Source of the DNA: Flavobacteriales bacterium UBA852
Lineage (GTDB): Bacteria; Bacteroidota; Bacteroidia; Flavobacteriales_E; Vicingaceae
Direction of reading: 5' to 3'
DNA length: 64,000 nt
NCBI GenBank assembly: GCA_002295925.1
Contig: DBGO01000003.1
Span: 49,239 to 113,238, forward strand
Made by a program: the position numbers and the translations under genes. Below the pieces are notes generated by a model, which did not search any database, was not told the origin of the DNA, and saw nothing but the letters and a program-made list of their open reading frames with translations. Positions 33,697-43,262 of the stretch are shown piece after piece. Position 1 is the stretch's first letter; each line of letters starts with the position of its first letter.

Positions 33697-36600
33697 TTAT
33701 TGTTTTAACAATTTTCCTGAAAAACTACTGTTTGCTGTATCGGTTACTTTTATTAAATAAATACCATTACTCCAATTTTGTGTATTTATATTATTGGTGA
33801 TATTGTTTACATTCAAATCTTGATAGATTATTTTACCTAAGTTGTCATAAATAACAACAGATTTTATTTGTATTTGATTGAGAGAAGTTAATGATATATA
33901 ATTTTTAAATGGATTAGGGTGTAATAAAATTTTATTTAATTTAATGTCGTTAACCGATGCATTTGTTACCGTTATACAAGATGAAGTGTCTGTACAGTTG
34001 TTAGTAGAGATTATGACTGCATATGAGCCATTGTTGTTAACGATAAATTGCTGATTAGTTTCTCCAGATAAATGAGAAAAATTATTATTACAATCAACCC
34101 ATTGGTAAGTTCCTCCATTTTGATTAGCTATTAAAACATTTTGATTTTTATTTACAGATGTATCAATTTTGTTAACCGTTAAATTAATATATATAATACT
34201 ATCGCATCCGTTTATATTTTGTAGTGTATCGGTATAATTTCCGCTAGTTGTCCAATTATATAATCCGCTGGGTGAAGTATAATAATTACATACTTCAGGG
34301 GTTATGGTGCTTGATGTACTGTTATTAATGGTTAAATTTAATGTAATAATACTATCACACCCATTTGCTGCCGCATTAGGAAATACATAAATTGGCGAAT
34401 TAGTACTTGAATTGTAAGTGTTGCCGTCTATCCATGTGTAAGAGTTACAGGCAGTTTGATATTCAACAACATTAACAGGAGATAAAATAGTTAAGTTTAT
34501 AGTGATAATACTATCGCAACCTTTAGAATTTAAAATGGTATCGTTATATATGCCGCTGGTAGTATAAGTGTAATTTCCGCTTGGAGAAGTATAAGCTGAA
34601 CAAGAAGTTTCATAAATGTAGCTTGAAGAATTTGAGCAAGTTCCTATTTTAGAAATGAATATATCTTTGCTTCCTCCTATAGTGCTTTGAATAACACCTG
34701 ATGTTGTTGGGAAATTTGATGAGTATGTTTCTCCTAATATAAATATATTGTTAAAAGAGTTAAAAGTTAAACAAGTAGCGATATCGTAATTATTCCCCCC
34801 TAAGTATGTAGAATATATTAAGTTACCTAGCGTATCCATTTTTGATACAAAGGCATCGTTACTACCTGATAAATTAGTTTGTAAAGCATCTGATGATAAA
34901 GGAAATACTGTTGAAGCAGTTTTTCCCGTAATATATAAAAAACCACTATTGTCAATAACTATGTGGTTACTGTAATCATTTTGCCACCCGCCAAAATATG
35001 TCGAGTATAAAATAGTATTAGAATTAATGTTTATTTTTGAAATAAATGCATCATTGTTTACGCCGGTTAATGAAGCTTGATAAGCGTTTGATGTTATTGG
35101 GAAATTAGTAGAGTTAGTACCTCCTGTAATATATATTGTGTTTTGAGTATCAATAATAATTTCACTACTGGTTTCATCGTTGTTACCACCAAAAAAACTG
35201 GAATATGTTAAACTGCCCGAGTTATTTATTTTAGAAATGAAAATATCAACGTTACCACCATTAAAATTATTTTGTAATGCATTTGAAGTACTTGGAAAAT
35301 CAGAGGAATAGGTGTATCCTGTTATATAAATATTTTCTAACATATCTACGGCTATTCCGGTACCTGATTCTAAATCTGTTCCTCCTAAATATGTAGAATA
35401 TAATAACGTACTTCCATTGGGGCTGATTTTTGAAATAATAACATCAATTAAACCGCCTTGAAATGTTTGTTGATAACCGTTTAATGTTACGGGGTAATTA
35501 TTAGATTCTGTTGACCCAACTATGTATATGTTGTTATTGTTATCTAATGCAATGTCAGAAATTGTTTCGTAATTATTGCCGCCTAAAAATGTTGAAAATA
35601 TTAATGAATCACCGTTTGCATTTAATTTGGTTATAAATCCATCATATCCGCCTCCTCCATATAAGGGCTGTACTATACCGTTTGTAGTTGGAAAATCTGT
35701 TGATGAGGTAGTACCCGATATATATACATTGTTTAAATTGTCTATAGCCATGCTGTAACAAGTTTCGTTACCGGTTCCACCTATAAAAGTTGAGTAAATT
35801 ATAGAGCTTGCAGTTGGATTTAATTTAGTTACAAATATATTGGTGTAATTACCAATTGTAGTTTGATAAGCGCCGGGAGTAGTAGGATAATTTAAAGAAT
35901 TAGTAGAGCCACATACAATAATGTTATCATTATTATCCAATTTAATTTTATTGGCAGATTCAGAATTACTGCCACCAAGATAGGTTGAGAAAATTAAAGG
36001 GTCTATTATTAAAGGTAAACTTTTATCATAATTACCGATGTTAAAAGTTATGTAATCTTTTTCTTTTTTCCATGAGGCCTGAATTTTAATTTTACGACCA
36101 TTTACTAATTGATATACAAATAAATCTGTGTGAGTTACTTTTCCAAAACTTGTTGTAAACGTTAAGTTATTTTCATTAACGTTTATATTTAAGGCTCCAT
36201 CAATAATAATGTTTAGTTGATTGGGATTTGCGTTTGGATTGACTATGTAATCATAACGTAATTTTCCGTTTTCAAAATAATACCGTACATCAATATTATT
36301 ATGAATGTTTTTTACGAGTACTTCTCTAAAAAGAGAAACGTTTTTAACTTGTTTTAATTCATTTTTGCCTAAAAAGTAATTGTATTTAGCTTTGATAGGT
36401 TGTATACCGATACAAAATGGCGTATTATTATAATTTGCCTGTTTTGTAATAACCACATGCCCTGAAATAGATGTGTTACTTTGGTTTATTTGTTTAAAGT
36501 TGTCGTTTTCATGAGCCGGGAAATTGTTTATTTTATAAAAATCATAAGTAATACCTTGTTTTGTAATCCAAGCATTAAGTCCGTTAAGTTGTGTTAAGTA

Positions 36601-36750
36601 CAAAACATCTTGAGGCCACTGACCTTTATTTTCTATAAAAACATGATTGTTGTTTGTTAATAGGTTGCTAGTTTCAGCCGTTATATTATTGTTGGTAAAT
36701 CCAATAACAAAATAAAACTGAGCAAGTATTAATAAAACTGTATTTTTCAT
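33697..36750 (-). CDS. Large T9SS cargo protein with SBBP beta-propeller repeats
   Basis: A 1017-residue exported protein. Order: signal peptide; N-terminal DUF7948-like domain (VFIENKGQWPQDVLYLTQLN, WITKQGITYDFYKI); seven SBBP-type repeats of about 50 residues, each opening with a YSTYLGG-like motif, at about residues 255-680; three repeats with CDSIITLNLTI-type ends at about 700-870; and a T9SS type A sorting domain (KILLHPNPFKNYISL to SFSGKLLKQ). Such proteins are surface or released adhesin-like propellers. Codon use looks more AT-rich than in the neighbouring core genes. Ligand unknown. Confidence 0.85.
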   Translation of the reverse strand: MKNTVLLILAQFYFVIGFTNNNITAETSNLLTNNNHVFIENKGQWPQDVLYLTQLNGLNAWITKQGITYDFYKINNFPAHENDNFKQINQSNTSISGHVVITKQANYNNTPFCIGIQPIKAKYNYFLGKNELKQVKNVSLFREVLVKNIHNNIDVRYYFENGKLRYDYIVNPNANPNQLNIIIDGALNINVNENNLTFTTSFGKVTHTDLFVYQLVNGRKIKIQASWKKEKDYITFNIGNYDKSLPLIIDPLIFSTYLGGSNSESANKIKLDNNDNIIVCGSTNSLNYPTTPGAYQTTIGNYTNIFVTKLNPTASSIIYSTFIGGTGNETCYSMAIDNLNNVYISGTTSSTDFPTTNGIVQPLYGGGGYDGFITKLNANGDSLIFSTFLGGNNYETISDIALDNNNNIYIVGSTESNNYPVTLNGYQQTFQGGLIDVIISKISPNGSTLLYSTYLGGTDLESGTGIAVDMLENIYITGYTYSSDFPSTSNALQNNFNGGNVDIFISKINNSGSLTYSSFFGGNNDETSSEIIIDTQNTIYITGGTNSTNFPITSNAYQASLTGVNNDAFISKININSNTILYSTYFGGWQNDYSNHIVIDNSGFLYITGKTASTVFPLSSDALQTNLSGSNDAFVSKMDTLGNLIYSTYLGGNNYDIATCLTFNSFNNIFILGETYSSNFPTTSGVIQSTIGGSKDIFISKIGTCSNSSSYIYETSCSAYTSPSGNYTYTTSGIYNDTILNSKGCDSIITINLTILSPVNVVEYQTACNSYTWIDGNTYNSSTNSPIYVFPNAAANGCDSIITLNLTINNSTSSTITPEVCNYYTSPSGLYNWTTSGNYTDTLQNINGCDSIIYINLTVNKIDTSVNKNQNVLIANQNGGTYQWVDCNNNFSHLSGETNQQFIVNNNGSYAVIISTNNCTDTSSCITVTNASVNDIKLNKILLHPNPFKNYISLTSLNQIQIKSVVIYDNLGKIIYQDLNVNNITNNINTQNWSNGIYLIKVTDTANSSFSGKLLKQ

Positions 36751-36772
36751 AAATCAAAGTTATAAATCAAAG

Positions 36773-36780
36773 CAAATATA
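36773..36780 (-). promoter_or_regulatory. Possible -7 element for the SBBP-repeat gene
   Basis: TATATTTG on the minus strand, 23 bases before the start codon. A TTG lies 15 bases further upstream (36798-36796), a little closer than usual. Confidence 0.35.
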
Positions 36781-36893
36781 ACACAGTTTTATATACAATG
36801 CATATTATATTTTGAAAATTTAATTCAATTAAATATTAAAGAGATATAAGAATTTTTTGAGATAGATTTTTAAATTAAATAATAGAGTTTAAT

Positions 36894-37613
36894 CTATCTT
36901 AAATAATGATTATCCCATTCGCTTTCGGTAAAGTTTTTATCTATTGCCACGCCGTAAAAAATAGATAAAGAAAGTGTGCCAATGAGCATGAATAAAAATA
37001 AAAACATTTTGTGTGTTGGTACAGCTTCGGGCGAGCCGTAAATAAACCAACTGTCGGGCATCAGATAAACCGCTGCAGCATTGAATGCTACGATGAGTTT
37101 TAAGAGGTTTTCTATTTTTCTGAACGGCCACATTACCCATTTACGGTACCATTTCATATCGTTACCCCATTTGTGGATGAATAAATAATTGTTGTTGCCC
37201 AAATCGGCGAACAAAATAGGGTCTTTGTCCGGGTCTTTGAGCTTAAACAGTGCCGCAGGAGCAATGATTTTGAAATTTTCAAATCGTAAACCGGTTTTAT
37301 TTTCTATTCTTCGAATAGTGTTTAGTGCTTCTTGAGGCAATTCATCTTTAAATAATTTGGCATCTAAAAAGCGCAAACGATAGTCAATGCACAGCTTTTT
37401 TATTTGTTCAATATTGTAAATTTTACTCTCAGGGAACAATTGTTTAATCGTATTTAAATCGAAATTTTGATTACTGTTATTTCCGGAAAAAACTCTGTTT
37501 AAAGCGTCTTGTTCTTTTTGTGAATCGTTGTTTAGCAATTCGGTTAGATCTTCAACAGGATTTTTTTGTTGAATTTCTTCGAGTTTATGCAACAGGTTAA
37601 CATCTTTAAACAT
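36894..37613 (-). CDS. Conserved-looking protein with two C-terminal transmembrane helices
   Basis: A 239-residue protein, start taken at MFKDVNLLHKLEEIQQKNP (37613); a longer frame adds 12 residues without support. Residues 1-150 are soluble and mostly helical; WGNDMKWYRKWVMWPFRKI leads to two hydrophobic helices (about 171-190 and 207-228) and a short polar tail. I do not recognise the family. The cytosolic N-terminal part is Asp/Glu-rich with QLFPESKIYNIEQIKKLCID. It lies downstream of prfB on the same strand with a 91-base gap, so cotranscription is possible. Confidence 0.7.
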   Translation of the reverse strand: MFKDVNLLHKLEEIQQKNPVEDLTELLNNDSQKEQDALNRVFSGNNSNQNFDLNTIKQLFPESKIYNIEQIKKLCIDYRLRFLDAKLFKDELPQEALNTIRRIENKTGLRFENFKIIAPAALFKLKDPDKDPILFADLGNNNYLFIHKWGNDMKWYRKWVMWPFRKIENLLKLIVAFNAAAVYLMPDSWFIYGSPEAVPTHKMFLFLFMLIGTLSLSIFYGVAIDKNFTESEWDNHYLR

Positions 37614-37704
37614 AAGAATTCGATTTTCTTGTAAAGTTAAGAAAAACAAATGTTTAGGTTTTTGACCTTTTTAATGATTTTGTGGGATAAGTAAGAATGT
37701 TGTT

Positions 37705-38794
37705 TTAATTGCTTTTGCCAAATTTCATTAAATAAGCTTTTATAAATTCGTCCAACTCTCCATTCAAAACGGCATCGGCATTAGATGTTTCGTAACCGGT
37801 ACGAACATCTTTCACCATTTTGTATGGGTGCAACACATAGTTTCTGATTTGTGAGCCCCACTCAATTTTCTTTTTACCGCTTTCTATTTCCGATTGCTTT
37901 GAACGTCTTTTTTCGAGCTCCATTTCATACAACTGCGATTTTAAAAGCTGAATGGCTTTTTCTTTGTTCATCAATTGCGAGCGGGTTTCGGTATTTTCAA
38001 TAATAATACCTGTAGGTTTGTGTCGTAAACGCACGCCGGTTTCAACTTTATTTACGTTTTGTCCACCTTTTCCTCCGGAACGGAAAGTGTCCCATTCAAT
38101 TTCGCCCGGGTTTACATTTATTTCAATAGAATCATCAATTAGCGGATATACATAGACAGATGCAAAAGAGGTGTGGCGCTTGGCATTTGAGTCGAACGGT
38201 GATATTCTAACCAATCTGTGAACGCCATTTTCTCCTTTTAAATATCCGAAAGCAAATTCTCCGTCAATCTCCAATGTAACAGATTTAATTCCGGCAACAT
38301 CTCCCTCTTGCTCATCTAAAACCTTTACCTTAAAACCGTGTTTTTCAGCCCACATCATATACATTCGCATTAGCATTGCAGCCCAGTCGCAACTTTCGGT
38401 ACCACCGGCGCCGGCAGTAATTTGCATCACGGCGCTTAAGCTGTCTTCTTCTGAAGAAAGCATATTTTTAAATTCTAAATCTTCTATTTCTTTTAGGGCT
38501 TTGTTGTATGCTTCTTGTACTTCTTCTTCGGATACTTCCCCTTCTTTATAAAAGTCATACAATACATTAAGGTCGTCAACCAATTGTTTTACTTTCTCAA
38601 ATCCTTCAACCCAAATTTTAATGTTGCGAATTTTTTTTAATTGTGTTTCGGCCGATTTTGGGTCGTTCCAAAATTCGGGGTCTTGCGTTTTCAGTTCTTC
38701 TTCTTCGAGTTGCATTTTTTTGGTATCCACGTCAAAGATACCCCCTTAACGCTTCCAGGCGTCCGTTTAGTTCTTTTATCTGCTCTGCTGTCAT
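37705..38794 (-). CDS. prfB: Peptide chain release factor 2, programmed +1 frameshift
   Basis: Reads UAA and UGA stop codons and releases the chain. Expression needs a +1 shift: the first frame starts at ATG 38794 and encodes MTAEQIKELNGRLEALRGYL, then TGA at 38734-38732. The shift site is AGG GGG TAT CTT TGA C: Shine-Dalgarno-like AGGGGG three bases before CTT, slippery CTT and UGA. Skipping base 38734 continues as D-V-D-T-K-K and runs to 37705, about 362 residues, the normal RF2 length. The body has SCDWAAMLMRMY and the peptidyl-hydrolysis motif SGGKGGQNVNK (GGQ). UGA is decoded by RF2 itself, so low RF2 increases shifting (autoregulation). Confidence 0.96.
38728..38750 (-). promoter_or_regulatory. 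RF2 recoding (frameshift) element
   Basis: Minus strand AGGGGGTATCTTTGAC at 38746-38731: a Shine-Dalgarno-like hexamer, three-base spacer, CTT and TGA followed by C. This is the classical prfB frameshift signal, in which 16S anti-Shine-Dalgarno pairing near the E site stimulates the +1 slip at CUU. Confidence 0.95.
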
Positions 38795-38907
38795 TATTTA
38801 GATTATTTTTCTCAAAGTTAAATATTCGGGATTGAAAATTATTAAAAACCGGGAATTTCAATTATTTTAAATAATTATTCTTAAAAATGTAATTGATTTA
38901 TAAAAAA

Positions 38908-38932
38908 GAACTGCACAATAATTGTGCAGTTC
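38908..38932 (-). terminator. Terminator after the GEVED/T9SS gene
   Basis: A 12-bp inverted repeat centred at 38920, followed on the minus strand by a T-run (CTTTTTTA). It lies just after the stop of the gene at 38958-41576 and separates it from prfB. Confidence 0.8.
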
Positions 38933-38957
38933 AAAAGGGTTTTAGAGCCTTCAAAAT

Positions 38958-41576
38958 TTATTTAATAATTATTTTTTCGGTCTTAAATACATTTGTGGAG
39001 CCGGTACTCATTTTAATAATATAAACTCCGGAGGCAGCATAAGACATATCTAAATGATAATTATAACTTTTACCTGATTTTCTAAGGTTGTTAAACGCTA
39101 AAATTTTACCTTCGGCATTATATATGGCAATAGATAATGGACCCGAATAAGCCGTTTTTAATGAAATGTCGTATTGTTTATCCCCAAGTGTTTTTATCAA
39201 CATGGTTGAATTTTTCAATATTTCTTCATTTATTGCAGAGGTAGAGTCGGTTACAATAACGGTGTAATCATGAGTGGTTCCATAATCCATTGGGTCACAA
39301 GGATTGTTTAAATCTCCCGAAAATTGAGTATCTCCACATCTTAATCGCATTCTGTGCGAGCCTAAATTGGCTGTTGCCGGAATGGTAAACGGAATGGTAA
39401 TATCAATACCGTCGGGGTTAATAACCTGATTCGCAAATATTTGTTCATTCGAATCAAAAGTTCCGTTGTCGTTTAAATCTATCCACATAGAAGCCATTTC
39501 AGTAGTCGTGTTATATCCGGTTTGCACCGTCATATTGTATTGTACACCCCTATTTAAAGATGTGCTCATGGTAGTAAAATCGTCATAACCGGAATTGCAG
39601 GAAATAGGATTGTTTACTATTGATTCAAGAACCATTTTTGTAATGCCGTCACCATAAGAACAATCGGAGGTAGGTTGGCAATACAAAGGACCACTGGTTA
39701 CATCTTTACAAAATTGGTCGTTTCCGGTATTAGAATCACCGGATAAATTTGTTTTTGCACAAATAGTATACGTTCCTTGAGCCGATAAATCAGCTTGTGT
39801 TGTAAAAGTATATTGTACGGTTGTGCCTGCGGCAATTGTGCCGGGATAAGTTTCAATAACCGGAGCACCTGCATTGATGTTATACTGAACAGTGGGGTTA
39901 GTGATATCATTGCTGCCAAAGTTTCGAATATCCACAACAATACTTTCATTGGTTGTAAGTAATCCGGAATTGGGACTGTTAATGGCTATTATTCCTAAGT
40001 CATTGGGTAGTGGCGGGTCGAGGGTGAAAGCACCTACAACACCTTTTCGTGAATTGTTTATGTATTCGGTAATAAACCAAAAAGTAGAATCATCAGCAGG
40101 GTCTATACAGATTTTGCTGTAATCGCCATATCGTGTTCCCGGAATATTACCGTTTCCGGTTGCTATTACGCCTTCCATTACACTCATAACACCCAGAGGG
40201 TCGTTGGCAAATCGTCCGGTATAATATGACCCAACATAAACAGTTGAGGATGTTGTGGGGCCGGACATTGATGAATATCCCATACCAATGTTTCCTTGTC
40301 CGTCCATTATTAAACTGGCATTCCAAGCGTGTTTTCCATTGGGTGCTGTATAGGTTCCTTCTTGATAAAGTGACCAGGGTTGGTTGTCTCCCGGTTGGCG
40401 GAATTCAAACCATCTGATGGCAGCCAATTCACCCGGACCACCATCTGCATCTACTACAAAGTTAAACACTGCCGAGTTGTAGGTGGCAAATTTTCTGAAT
40501 TGCGCTTGATTCATAATTGTAGCTTGTAAAGCGTCAATATCCGCCCCGCCGTTAGGTTGTGATAAGTTAGAGAAGCTACCGCCGTCAAAAACACTGATAA
40601 AAGGGGTTACATTAATTTGATTGGCTGCAGAAATAACACCGGTACCATTTGTCCAATCAACATCAATAGTCCAATATTTAATATGGTCTGATGAAACTCC
40701 TGACCAGGCGTCATCTTGTAAATAAAAAACAGTTGCGCCGCCGGGAGCAGGCCATGTGCCGTTGCTGACATTTATGAATTGAGGACTGTAAAAACCGCTG
40801 GTTATTATTCCCGGAAGGTCAAATCCCAAAACTTGGGCAGAGGGGTCGCCCAAGAGCATTTTGGCTCGTTCCATTGCCCATACTTTATCAGTTGCGCCGG
40901 TATTGTTTGATAAATAATATCCATCACTCCAAATAGAGAGTTTTTGATAGTCGGAAATAGCACTTATTGTGTAAACATACCAGTTACAGTTTACGGGGTC
41001 GGGACCATCGGAAACCGCAATTTGAGCACCTGAACCTAAAAAAGTAATTACCCATCTGTCAGCAGCAACATCATAAGAAGCCGTTAAATCACAACATCCC
41101 GAAGAAGGAAAAATGGAAGGGTTGGGAGCTAACGGTCCGGCTAACAGATTCCCACTTTTGTCATAAATGGAAAATCCGGTGTTAAAAACAACAAATACAT
41201 GATTTGGACCTACAGCTATTGCAGGATCGGTAGGTTGAGAAGAAGAAGTATAAGCATCAAATGACAATATTGTAGACCTTACACGTTTGCTTTGCTCCTG
41301 ACTGTTTTTGTGGGTAACAAAATAATCATCTTCCGTTTGCGGATCTTTACCAATTACTACTGTATTTCCTAACGAACGTTTATCTTTTGCTTCACCCATT
41401 TTTTCAGGAGCCGGTAATTCATTTAATCTTGAAGCAATTGATGGAACAATCACAACATTATCTATTGTGCCCGAGTAGTGAGCTTGTGTTGGTACATTTG
41501 GCGTAGTTTCTTGTGCTGACAACAAATAACTGATGAACAGCGAAATATATAAAGTAAAAAAACGAGTGGTTTTCAT
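38958..41576 (-). CDS. Large T9SS cargo protein with GEVED and CARDB-like domains
   Basis: An 872-residue exported protein. Signal peptide (FFTLYISLFISYLLSAQ), then a large N-terminal domain of about 500 residues with Trp/Gly-rich propeller-like sequence (PAIAVGPNHVFVVFNTGFSI, GCCDLTASYDVAADRWVITF). A CARDB-like beta domain follows (NDLGIIAINSPNSGLLTTNE), then a GEVED domain (ASMWIDLNDNGTFDSNEQIF ... GSHRMRLRCGDTQFSGD), and a C-terminal T9SS-type sorting region with MSYAASGVYIIKM and KTEKIIIK. No catalytic residues identified; a role in surface binding or matrix is an inference. Confidence 0.83.
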   Translation of the reverse strand: MKTTRFFTLYISLFISYLLSAQETTPNVPTQAHYSGTIDNVVIVPSIASRLNELPAPEKMGEAKDKRSLGNTVVIGKDPQTEDDYFVTHKNSQEQSKRVRSTILSFDAYTSSSQPTDPAIAVGPNHVFVVFNTGFSIYDKSGNLLAGPLAPNPSIFPSSGCCDLTASYDVAADRWVITFLGSGAQIAVSDGPDPVNCNWYVYTISAISDYQKLSIWSDGYYLSNNTGATDKVWAMERAKMLLGDPSAQVLGFDLPGIITSGFYSPQFINVSNGTWPAPGGATVFYLQDDAWSGVSSDHIKYWTIDVDWTNGTGVISAANQINVTPFISVFDGGSFSNLSQPNGGADIDALQATIMNQAQFRKFATYNSAVFNFVVDADGGPGELAAIRWFEFRQPGDNQPWSLYQEGTYTAPNGKHAWNASLIMDGQGNIGMGYSSMSGPTTSSTVYVGSYYTGRFANDPLGVMSVMEGVIATGNGNIPGTRYGDYSKICIDPADDSTFWFITEYINNSRKGVVGAFTLDPPLPNDLGIIAINSPNSGLLTTNESIVVDIRNFGSNDITNPTVQYNINAGAPVIETYPGTIAAGTTVQYTFTTQADLSAQGTYTICAKTNLSGDSNTGNDQFCKDVTSGPLYCQPTSDCSYGDGITKMVLESIVNNPISCNSGYDDFTTMSTSLNRGVQYNMTVQTGYNTTTEMASMWIDLNDNGTFDSNEQIFANQVINPDGIDITIPFTIPATANLGSHRMRLRCGDTQFSGDLNNPCDPMDYGTTHDYTVIVTDSTSAINEEILKNSTMLIKTLGDKQYDISLKTAYSGPLSIAIYNAEGKILAFNNLRKSGKSYNYHLDMSYAASGVYIIKMSTGSTNVFKTEKIIIK

Positions 41577-41683
41577 TGAAAAAAAATTTATAGATGTTAT
41601 TTTGTAAAAATAAGATAATGAAAAAGATTTTCCGATTTAATAAAAAGTCAAATAAAATATAAATTGAAATCCTAAGGTTAATT

Positions 41684-42028
41684 ATGATGTGTAGAATTAT
41701 AATTGTTACATTGATGGTAGTTACAATTGCCGGGTGTGGCTCATCAAAAAGTGCAAGTGAAAAGAATGATATGCAAGAAAAAATTAAAGTTTTGAAAAGT
41801 CAGGGTTTTACAGAAGGAATAATAGTACATTCGGAAAAACCGGATGATTGTGAGTACACGATTAAAGTAGCTGGTGGTGTAGAGGAATTTCTTGATCCGG
41901 TTAATTTGGATGAGAAATATAAACATGACGGGCAAACAATTTGGTTTAAATATACATCGCTTCGTCGTCAAAACAGATGTCAAAAAGCTCGCCCTGTTGA
42001 GTTAACAGAAGTAAAAACACTTGAGTAG
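41684..42028 (+). CDS. Small lipoprotein of unknown function
   Basis: A 114-residue protein with a lipoprotein signal (VTLMVVTIAGCGSSKS, Cys at about residue 18). The mature part contains EGIIVHSEKPDDCEYTIKVA and YKHDGQTIWFKYTSLRRQN, with two further Cys (about residues 65 and 105) that could form a disulfide. No family recognised. Two ATG codons in tandem at the start (41684, 41687) give nearly the same product. It precedes the bactofilin gene but has a 150-base gap with its own promoter in between. Confidence 0.7.
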   Translation: MMCRIIIVTLMVVTIAGCGSSKSASEKNDMQEKIKVLKSQGFTEGIIVHSEKPDDCEYTIKVAGGVEEFLDPVNLDEKYKHDGQTIWFKYTSLRRQNRCQKARPVELTEVKTLE

Positions 42029-42098
42029 AGGAGGTGACTATATTAGTTTTTTAAATCTAAATAAGAGAAGTGAAATTAACCTAAAATGCGCAATAATA

Positions 42099-42127
42099 TT
42101 GAAAATAGTTAGTTTTGATTATCTTTG
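42099..42127 (+). promoter_or_regulatory. Probable promoter for bactofilin and the atp cluster
   Basis: TTG (42099-42101), 18 bases, then TATCTTTG (42120-42127). Both elements match the Bacteroidota consensus. The -7 lies 53 bases before the bactofilin ATG. Confidence 0.6.
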
Positions 42128-42180
42128 CAAATATTTAAAAAATAAAAACATTGTTTTCTTCCAATAAAAATAAGAATAAA

Positions 42181-42588
42181 ATGGCAAAATCTTACGAGCA
42201 AAATACACCTGCAATAAATATAATTCGTCAAGGAACCGAAATTCAAGGAGATATAAAATGTAAAGGAGATATTCGCATTGACGGTAAACTTACCGGTACA
42301 TTGGTTTGCGAAGGGAAGTTGGTGATAGGCGAAACCGGAATGATTGACGGAGAAGTTGCATGTAAAAACGCTGATGTTTCCGGAAAAATTAACGGAAAAA
42401 TAGACGTTAAAGAGTTATTATTGTTAAAGAATACATCTGATTTAATTGGCGATATTTTTACCGGTAAACTGTCGGTAGAGCCGGGCGCTAAATTTACCGG
42501 AACTTGTACTATGGGAAACGCCCCAAAAACCATAAATCATAATGGCACCGGAGAAAAAGAAGCCCGACTTGTCGAAGAAACCGCTTAA
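42181..42588 (+). CDS. Bactofilin family cytoskeletal protein
   Basis: A 135-residue polymer-forming protein; start taken at ATG 42181, while a 10-residue extension from a TTG is rejected. The core is a right-handed beta-helix of short repeats (GTEIQGDIKCKGDIRIDGKL, GTLVCEGKLVIGETGMIDGE, VSGKINGKIDVKELLLLKNT). Bactofilins form non-polar filaments at the inner membrane, with roles in cell shape and in placing wall enzymes. The 3' end overlaps the AtpZ-like gene by 47 bases, tying it to the ATP synthase cluster. Confidence 0.93.
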   Translation: MAKSYEQNTPAINIIRQGTEIQGDIKCKGDIRIDGKLTGTLVCEGKLVIGETGMIDGEVACKNADVSGKINGKIDVKELLLLKNTSDLIGDIFTGKLSVEPGAKFTGTCTMGNAPKTINHNGTGEKEARLVEETA

Positions 42589-42817
42589 AAGCTATTCTGT
42601 TTTTTTGCGCTTTTCTACTGTTGCCATCCAAATGGGTGTGATAATTGCCGTTTTCACTTATTTAGGCAAGTATTTAGATGAGAAATTTCCGGTATACCCC
42701 AATTTATTCACCATTATATTGTCTTTATTTGGTATTGGCGGGTCGCTATATATGGTTATTCGAGAAGTAATGCGCATATCTAAAAATGAAGAAAATCAAA
42801 ACAGTGACCAAATATAA
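42542..42817 (+). CDS. AtpZ/AtpI-family protein
   Basis: A 91-residue membrane protein with two hydrophobic helices (about 28-45 and 52-72) and the family pattern MGVIIAVFTYLGKYLDEKFP. AtpZ/AtpI proteins help assemble the F0 c-ring or handle Mg/Ca in some bacteria. The ATG at 42542 overlaps bactofilin by 47 bases; a TTG at 42569 would shorten the overlap and cannot be excluded. Its 3' end overlaps the next gene by 32 bases. Confidence 0.85.
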   Translation: MAPEKKKPDLSKKPLKSYSVFLRFSTVAIQMGVIIAVFTYLGKYLDEKFPVYPNLFTIILSLFGIGGSLYMVIREVMRISKNEENQNSDQI

Positions 42818-43187
42818 ATTTGTCATATTATTGACCGGCGCCGTATTGCTCGGATTACATCTGCTCATTTCTCAATTGATTGATGTTTCATTACAGTTAA
42901 AAGATATTGTTAAGCTGCACCTGTTTCTGTTGGTACTTTCATATTTTGTATTAACAGCATTATTAAAAGTAAAAAGTATCGATAACGATAAAGTAGGGTT
43001 CACCTTTTTAGCCGGCGTAACGGTAAAGTTAATTTTGGGGGCTTTGTATTTTTTCTTTTTTCTGCCTAAAAGTAAAATTGTAGTACTACAGTTTATCCTT
43101 TTCTATCTAATCTACCTTTTTATGGAAACATTTATGGCGTTTAAAATAATTGTTTGGCAACCTGCTGAAAATCAAAGCGAAAAATAA
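42786..43187 (+). CDS. Four-helix membrane protein at the AtpI position
   Basis: A 133-residue protein with four hydrophobic helices (about 10-28, 40-58, 70-90, 97-120) and short charged ends. The place between AtpZ-like and atpB, the size and the topology suggest an AtpI-like F0 assembly factor, but I see no diagnostic motif, so this rests mainly on context. It overlaps the preceding gene by 32 bases, which points to coupled translation. Confidence 0.7.
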   Translation: MKKIKTVTKYKFVILLTGAVLLGLHLLISQLIDVSLQLKDIVKLHLFLLVLSYFVLTALLKVKSIDNDKVGFTFLAGVTVKLILGALYFFFFLPKSKIVVLQFILFYLIYLFMETFMAFKIIVWQPAENQSEK

Positions 43188-43223
43188 AAGAACATTTTTA
43201 AGTCATTTAAAAAGATATTTCTA

Positions 43224-43231
43224 TAAATTTG
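43224..43231 (+). promoter_or_regulatory. Possible internal -7 element upstream of atpB
   Basis: TAAATTTG matches TAnnTTTG, 31 bases before the atpB start. No TTG at -33 was found. It could give atpB-G expression independent of the bactofilin promoter. Confidence 0.35.
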
Positions 43232-43262
43232 CAGCCCAAAATAATGAGGATAAATTAAGAAG

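Noticed and set aside
34600..36000. Regular repeats of about 150 bases that might suggest a CRISPR or satellite array
   Set aside because: They encode in-frame SBBP protein repeats that differ in DNA sequence; no short exact repeats with spacers.
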